Of a stretch of 45,486 nucleotides of DNA, positions 42,074-45,486 are shown one piece after another (within the stretch, counting starts at the first letter, position 1; every line of letters starts with the position of its first letter). The notes below the pieces were generated by a model that was not told the DNA's origin, searched no databases, and worked only from the letters and a program-made list of their open reading frames with translations. The DNA comes from Alteromonas salexigens (GTDB lineage Bacteria > Pseudomonadota > Gammaproteobacteria > Enterobacterales > Alteromonadaceae): assembly GCF_025628895.1 (NCBI RefSeq), contig NZ_JAOTJC010000006.1:1-45486 (forward strand). Reading direction: 5' to 3'. Position numbers and translations under genes: made by a program.

Positions 42074-42104
42074 CCTTAAGTAATAGTTGTAAATGGAGGA
42101 TGCA

Positions 42105-43424
42105 GTGTTGAAATCTAAAACAGCGGAAAGGGTAATTGGCAGTCTTGATGCAGTAAACCAGAAGCCTCATGGCAACAAAGGTCGCGGCCTTCGGAAAGCT
42201 TTGTCTGCGCTGCTGGTGTGCGGTGCTGTCATCGGACAGGTGAGTGCCACACCTGCTATTACACAGGGACGCTGGTCTACTGTGCAAACCTCCACTGACA
42301 ATTTTCCCAGTCTGGACAGACGGCTAGAGCGCATGCAGTCGGCCCGGGATATTTACGCGATTGCTATGGAAAATGGCGGCTGGGACACTATCGACAGGGA
42401 GAAGCTGCTTCGCGAAGGGGCTACCGGGCCTGATGTGTATGCGGTGGTAGAGCGTCTGCGGGTAGAGTACCCGCAACTGGAAAACGTGTGTGTCCAGCAT
42501 CCTGCTATGCAGAACAACGTTAAGGAAGACTGTACCTATACAGAAGAAGTGGCTGACGCTGTGAGAGACTTTCAGGACAGACATGGTCTGCAAGTCGATG
42601 GCGTGGTAGGTAGTTCAACCACCGACGCGTTAAACGTGAGTGCCCGTCAGCGTTACCAGCAGCTAACTCTCAACATTGAACGGCTGCAGGCCTTTAAGCC
42701 AAAAATTGAAGAGTCCTATGTACTGGTGAATATACCCGAATACGCCCTGCGTTATGTGAAAAGCGGAAAGGTGGCCTTCAATAAGGATGTGGTGGTAGGC
42801 AAACCCAGCTGGAAAACCCCTTCATTTAGCGACTCTATTGAGAAATTCGTGGTTAATCCGGAGTGGCGAATTCCTTTATCCATTGCCACCCGTGAAATAG
42901 CCCCAAAAGCCGCAGATAACCCCGATTATTTCGAAGAAAATAATATTGTTATCCGTAAAGACAGCTATGTGGATGACGAACTCATAGACCCCAAGAGTAT
43001 CGACTGGGAAGACGTTGAGCCGTACGAGTTTGACCACTTTATGGTGAAGTTGCCCCATGAGAAAAACCCGTTAGGGGAGGTGAAATACCTGTTTCCTAAC
43101 AGTCATGCCGTATACGTGCATGACACCCCCTTCGAGCAATGGTTTAAAGAGCCTCAGCGGGCAGCCTCGCATGGCTGTATCCGGTTGGAAGACCCTTTCA
43201 GCCTGGCGGAAATCATTGCTGAAGAGCAGGAAGTAACGCGCATGCTGGAAGATGTGCATCGGGCCCGTGTCAGGGAAGAGCCAAAGACGTTTCATCTGGA
43301 AAACCCGCTACCTATTCACTTGGTTTACTGGACTGCGTGGGCAGATGAAAAAGGGCGTATTAATTTCCGTGAAGATATTTACAACCGTGACGAAGAGGCA
43401 CTGGAGCAACTGGCTGCAAGATAG
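42105..43424 (+). CDS. L,D-transpeptidase (YcbB/LdtD-like)
   Basis: The 439-residue protein has a signal segment (ALSALLVCGAVIGQVSA). A peptidoglycan-binding region follows (DAVRDFQDRHGLQVDGVVGS), then a YkuD/L,D-transpeptidase domain with the catalytic RAASHGCIRLED (C358 by this start). It links tetrapeptides in the periplasm by 3-3 crosslinks. The start is GTG 42105 with GGAGGA just ahead; ATG 42093 would sit in the ribosome site itself. The M15 gene follows after 23 bases, so the two form an operon. Confidence 0.9.
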   Translation: MLKSKTAERVIGSLDAVNQKPHGNKGRGLRKALSALLVCGAVIGQVSATPAITQGRWSTVQTSTDNFPSLDRRLERMQSARDIYAIAMENGGWDTIDREKLLREGATGPDVYAVVERLRVEYPQLENVCVQHPAMQNNVKEDCTYTEEVADAVRDFQDRHGLQVDGVVGSSTTDALNVSARQRYQQLTLNIERLQAFKPKIEESYVLVNIPEYALRYVKSGKVAFNKDVVVGKPSWKTPSFSDSIEKFVVNPEWRIPLSIATREIAPKAADNPDYFEENNIVIRKDSYVDDELIDPKSIDWEDVEPYEFDHFMVKLPHEKNPLGEVKYLFPNSHAVYVHDTPFEQWFKEPQRAASHGCIRLEDPFSLAEIIAEEQEVTRMLEDVHRARVREEPKTFHLENPLPIHLVYWTAWADEKGRINFREDIYNRDEEALEQLAAR

Positions 43425-43447
43425 CCTGTTTAAAAGATGAGGTGAGC

Positions 43448-44497
43448 ATGACATTGAAAAACGTTATCAAATCAACCCGTCAACGCGTCTCTCACAGAGG
43501 GAGCCTGCTGTGCTTACTCACCGCGCTGGCAGCCTGTACAGGCCCCGCGGTAGAAGTGCAGGCGCAAAGTTCCGAGCCTGTGCATGATCCCCTGGTTGTT
43601 GACAACCCGGATGCGTTACCGGAAGCAGAGTTTAACCTGCAAATGGGCGATGTGGTGGTGCCTTACGACGTGTTTTCCCTGTTTGTGGTGCCCGGCGAGC
43701 GCACTGAACTGGAAGTTCTCTATCCGCAGAGCGAAGCGCCGTATGTACTGCGGGTGGACGGCGAACCGGTCCAGAGTACGGGAAAAAACAAATGGTCCTG
43801 GCTTGCCGGCGATAAACCCGGCACCCATACCATGGAAGTAGTTAACGCCGAGGGCGAAACCGGTATGACTATCAATGTGTTCGTTAAAGTGCCCGCGGAA
43901 GAAGTTAGTGGAGGGAAGCTGAAGTACTATCACATTGGTCCGTATCCCAGTGAGAACGAAATTACCCACAAAGATCTGTACGTTGAGCCCGACGGGTTTA
44001 TAGAAGTGACCAAGGAAAATCAGGATACCAAGGTCTCTCCTCATTTCACATTGAAAGAATTTATCAGCAAGCAGCGCTCCAATTATCCCAAGTTTGTGTA
44101 TTTACAGGCGCCATTATTGTTAAAGCTGGAAATGCTGCGCCGTGAAATGAACCTGCAGGATATAAATGTGGATCGTATGGTGATTATGAGCGGCTATCGC
44201 ACGCCCCAGTACAACCGAGCCATCGGCAATGTGAAATTCAGCAGACACGTATATGGCGATGCCGCAGATATCTTTGTGGATAACGACGGCAACTACCGCA
44301 TGGATGATCTAAATAATGATGGCGAACATGACATTAATGATGCGGATGTCATGGCAGGGGTTATTAACGAGCTTAACAAGCGCAGTGATTTTAAGGCTTT
44401 GATCGGTGGCCTGGGCGTTTATGGTCCCAAACCCCATCGCGGAGCGTTTATCCATATCGACACCCGGGGGATAAAAGCGCGCTGGCGAAAACCTTAA
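43448..44497 (+). CDS. M15-family peptidase (D,D-carboxypeptidase-like), DUF882/YcbK type
   Basis: The 349-residue protein has a lipoprotein-like signal (TALAACTG, cysteine about 32), a beta region and a C-terminal M15 domain. H267 in SRHVYGDAADIF, D274 and H336 in FIHIDTRG are zinc ligands of this group. Between them lies DNDGNYRMDDLNNDGEHDIN, a calcium-binding-loop-like insertion. The enzyme trims peptidoglycan peptides and probably works with the transpeptidase upstream. The ATG at 43448 has GAGGTG six bases upstream; the GTG at 43442 is less likely. Confidence 0.86.
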   Translation: MTLKNVIKSTRQRVSHRGSLLCLLTALAACTGPAVEVQAQSSEPVHDPLVVDNPDALPEAEFNLQMGDVVVPYDVFSLFVVPGERTELEVLYPQSEAPYVLRVDGEPVQSTGKNKWSWLAGDKPGTHTMEVVNAEGETGMTINVFVKVPAEEVSGGKLKYYHIGPYPSENEITHKDLYVEPDGFIEVTKENQDTKVSPHFTLKEFISKQRSNYPKFVYLQAPLLLKLEMLRREMNLQDINVDRMVIMSGYRTPQYNRAIGNVKFSRHVYGDAADIFVDNDGNYRMDDLNNDGEHDINDADVMAGVINELNKRSDFKALIGGLGVYGPKPHRGAFIHIDTRGIKARWRKP

Positions 44498-44522
44498 TTG
44501 CCCGCGGAAATAATAACTATTG

Positions 44523-44779
44523 TCATCCCGGCGCTCATAAAGTTACCGTCATCCCGGCGAAGGCCGGGACCTCCACCCCAGCGGTCATAAAGCTACCGTC
44601 ATCCCGGCGCAGGCCGGGACCTTTACCCCAGCGCTCGCAACGCTACCGTCATCCCGGCGCAGGCCGGGACCACCATCTCAGCGCTCATAAAGCTCCCGTC
44701 ATCCCGGCGCAGGCCGGGACCTCTATCCCAGCGCTCGTAAAGCAACCGTCATCCCGGCGCAGGCCGGGACCTCCATCGG
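44523..44779 (+). repeat. REP array 1, 50-bp period
   Basis: TCATCCCGGCG..GGCCGGGACC starts at 44549, 44599, 44649, 44699 and 44749, exactly 50 bp apart, after a partial copy at 44523. Each unit has a palindrome CCCGGC..GCCGGG and a spacer around CAGCGCTCATAAAGCTACCG. The palindrome is kept and the spacers vary by a few bases. Confidence 0.9.
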
Positions 44780-45004
44780 ATTACCGTGTCCTATCCATTA
44801 CCTAGACACCAGTACCTCAGGGTATAAGTCACGCCCATCAGATTTAACCTCTGCTATTAACTGGTACCCCCACCGACGATGCCACCATAAGCCTTTTCTC
44901 TCTTAGCATGGCGTTTTCCTGCATAAAGTCCCTTTCCTGTGTTCTATAACAATTCAGATTATTGAGCCGGGTGAGAAAAGGACGGTTTTGGAGCAGTCAC
45001 TTTG
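44780..45004. other. Spacer between the REP arrays, no gene
   Basis: These 225 bp hold no frame over about 30 codons, no terminator and no promoter that I can support. It separates the two arrays with opposite orientation. Confidence 0.5.
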
Positions 45005-45486
45005 TTTAGGAGATCCCGGCCTGCGCCGGGATGACGGTAGTATCTATCAGTCAGGCTGTTTAGGAGTTCCCGGCCTTCGCCGGGATGACGGTAGTATCTA
45101 TCAGTCAGGCTGCTTGGGAGGTCCCGGCCTTCGCCGGGATGACGGTAGTATCGATCAGTCAGGCTGTTTGGGAGGTCCCGGCCTGCGCCGGGATGACGGT
45201 AGTATCTATCAGTCAGGCTGTTTAGGAGTTCCCGGCCTGCGCCGGGAGGACGGTAGTATCGATCAGTCAGGCTGTTTGGGAGGTCCCGGCCTACGCCGGG
45301 ATGACGGTAGTATCTATCAGTCAGGCTGCTTGGGAGGTCCCGGCCTTCGCCGGGATGACGGTAGTATCTATCGGTCAGGCTGTTTGGGAGGTCCCGGCCT
45401 ACGCCGGGATGACGGTAGTATCTATCAGTCAGGCTGCTTGGGAGGTCCCGGCCTTCGCCGGGATGACGGTAGTATCTATCGGTCAG
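45005..45486 (-). repeat. REP array 2, 54-bp period, inverted
   Basis: Nine units start at 45005, 45059, 45113 and so on to 45437, each 54 bp, with TCCCGGCC..GCCGGGATGACGG and the spacer TAGTATCTATCAGTCAGGCTG. The palindrome equals that of array 1 in reverse complement. The array continues beyond the window. Copy five has GGGAGG in place of GGGATG. Confidence 0.9.

Noticed and set aside
44523..45486. CRISPR array
   Set aside because: The spacers are nearly identical between units, the repeated part is a GC palindrome of the REP type and no cas gene is nearby. Both arrays are plain tandem repeats.

Overview
This is a gammaproteobacterial chromosome segment, most likely from Alteromonas or a close relative. 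The order grpE-dnaK-dnaJ, then dapB-carA-carB-greA, the long TonB-dependent receptor, the transporter-fused histidine kinase and the short CCGGG-rich palindromic repeats all fit that group. The assignment is by family resemblance only; no search was run.

Layout. (1) 1-7.2 kb: mostly minus-strand small genes (CSD-DUF1294 protein, LysE exporter, SRPBCC, YbiI-type zinc finger, flavodoxin, RDD, VOC), with gloA on the plus strand. The window opens inside what looks like the end of an IS3-like element that cut off the DUF1294 gene. A second, solitary end of the same type lies at 7401-7431. (2) About 7.4-17.45 kb: an accessory block whose core is an array of integron cassettes. About nine clear or probable attC sites, plus two decayed ones, separate short, mostly minus-strand genes: yefM-yoeB, a DUF4437 cupin, small membrane proteins, a serine hydrolase with a TPR tail, a P-loop kinase, parDE in reverse orientation, a YcxB-like protein and others. 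No integrase is visible at either end, so this is a cluster of attC sites lacking an integrase (CALIN). Several cassette genes are damaged by an in-frame stop, a frameshift or a mutated toxin residue. (3) 17.7-29 kb: a large SSS-PAS-histidine kinase-receiver hybrid on the minus strand, then divergent grpE, dnaK and dnaJ with two sigma-32-type promoters, a c'-type cytochrome and a TonB-dependent receptor. (4) 29.3-41.3 kb: a PAS-GGDEF-EAL protein with a degenerate GGDEF site, a glycosyltransferase and a cytochrome b561 (both minus), then dapB, carAB behind a leader terminator, greA, a lipoprotein and a NUDIX hydrolase. (5) 41.3-44.5 kb: a minus-strand small heat-shock protein with a possible RNA thermometer and a perfect 35-bp palindrome at its promoter. 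It is divergent from an L,D-transpeptidase plus M15-peptidase pair that has a sigma-54-like promoter. (6) 44.5 kb to the end: two tandem arrays of one REP-type palindrome in opposite orientation, with periods of 50 and 54 bp.

How the genes fit together. grpE-dnaK-dnaJ and hsp20 form the protein-folding stress group. dapB (lysine and diaminopimelate) and carAB (carbamoyl phosphate for arginine and pyrimidines) are biosynthetic housekeeping genes. The transpeptidase and M15 peptidase probably act together on peptidoglycan. The attC block is the main accessory region and the best place to look for undescribed functions. No single gene set in the window can be declared a new defence or metabolic system from sequence alone.
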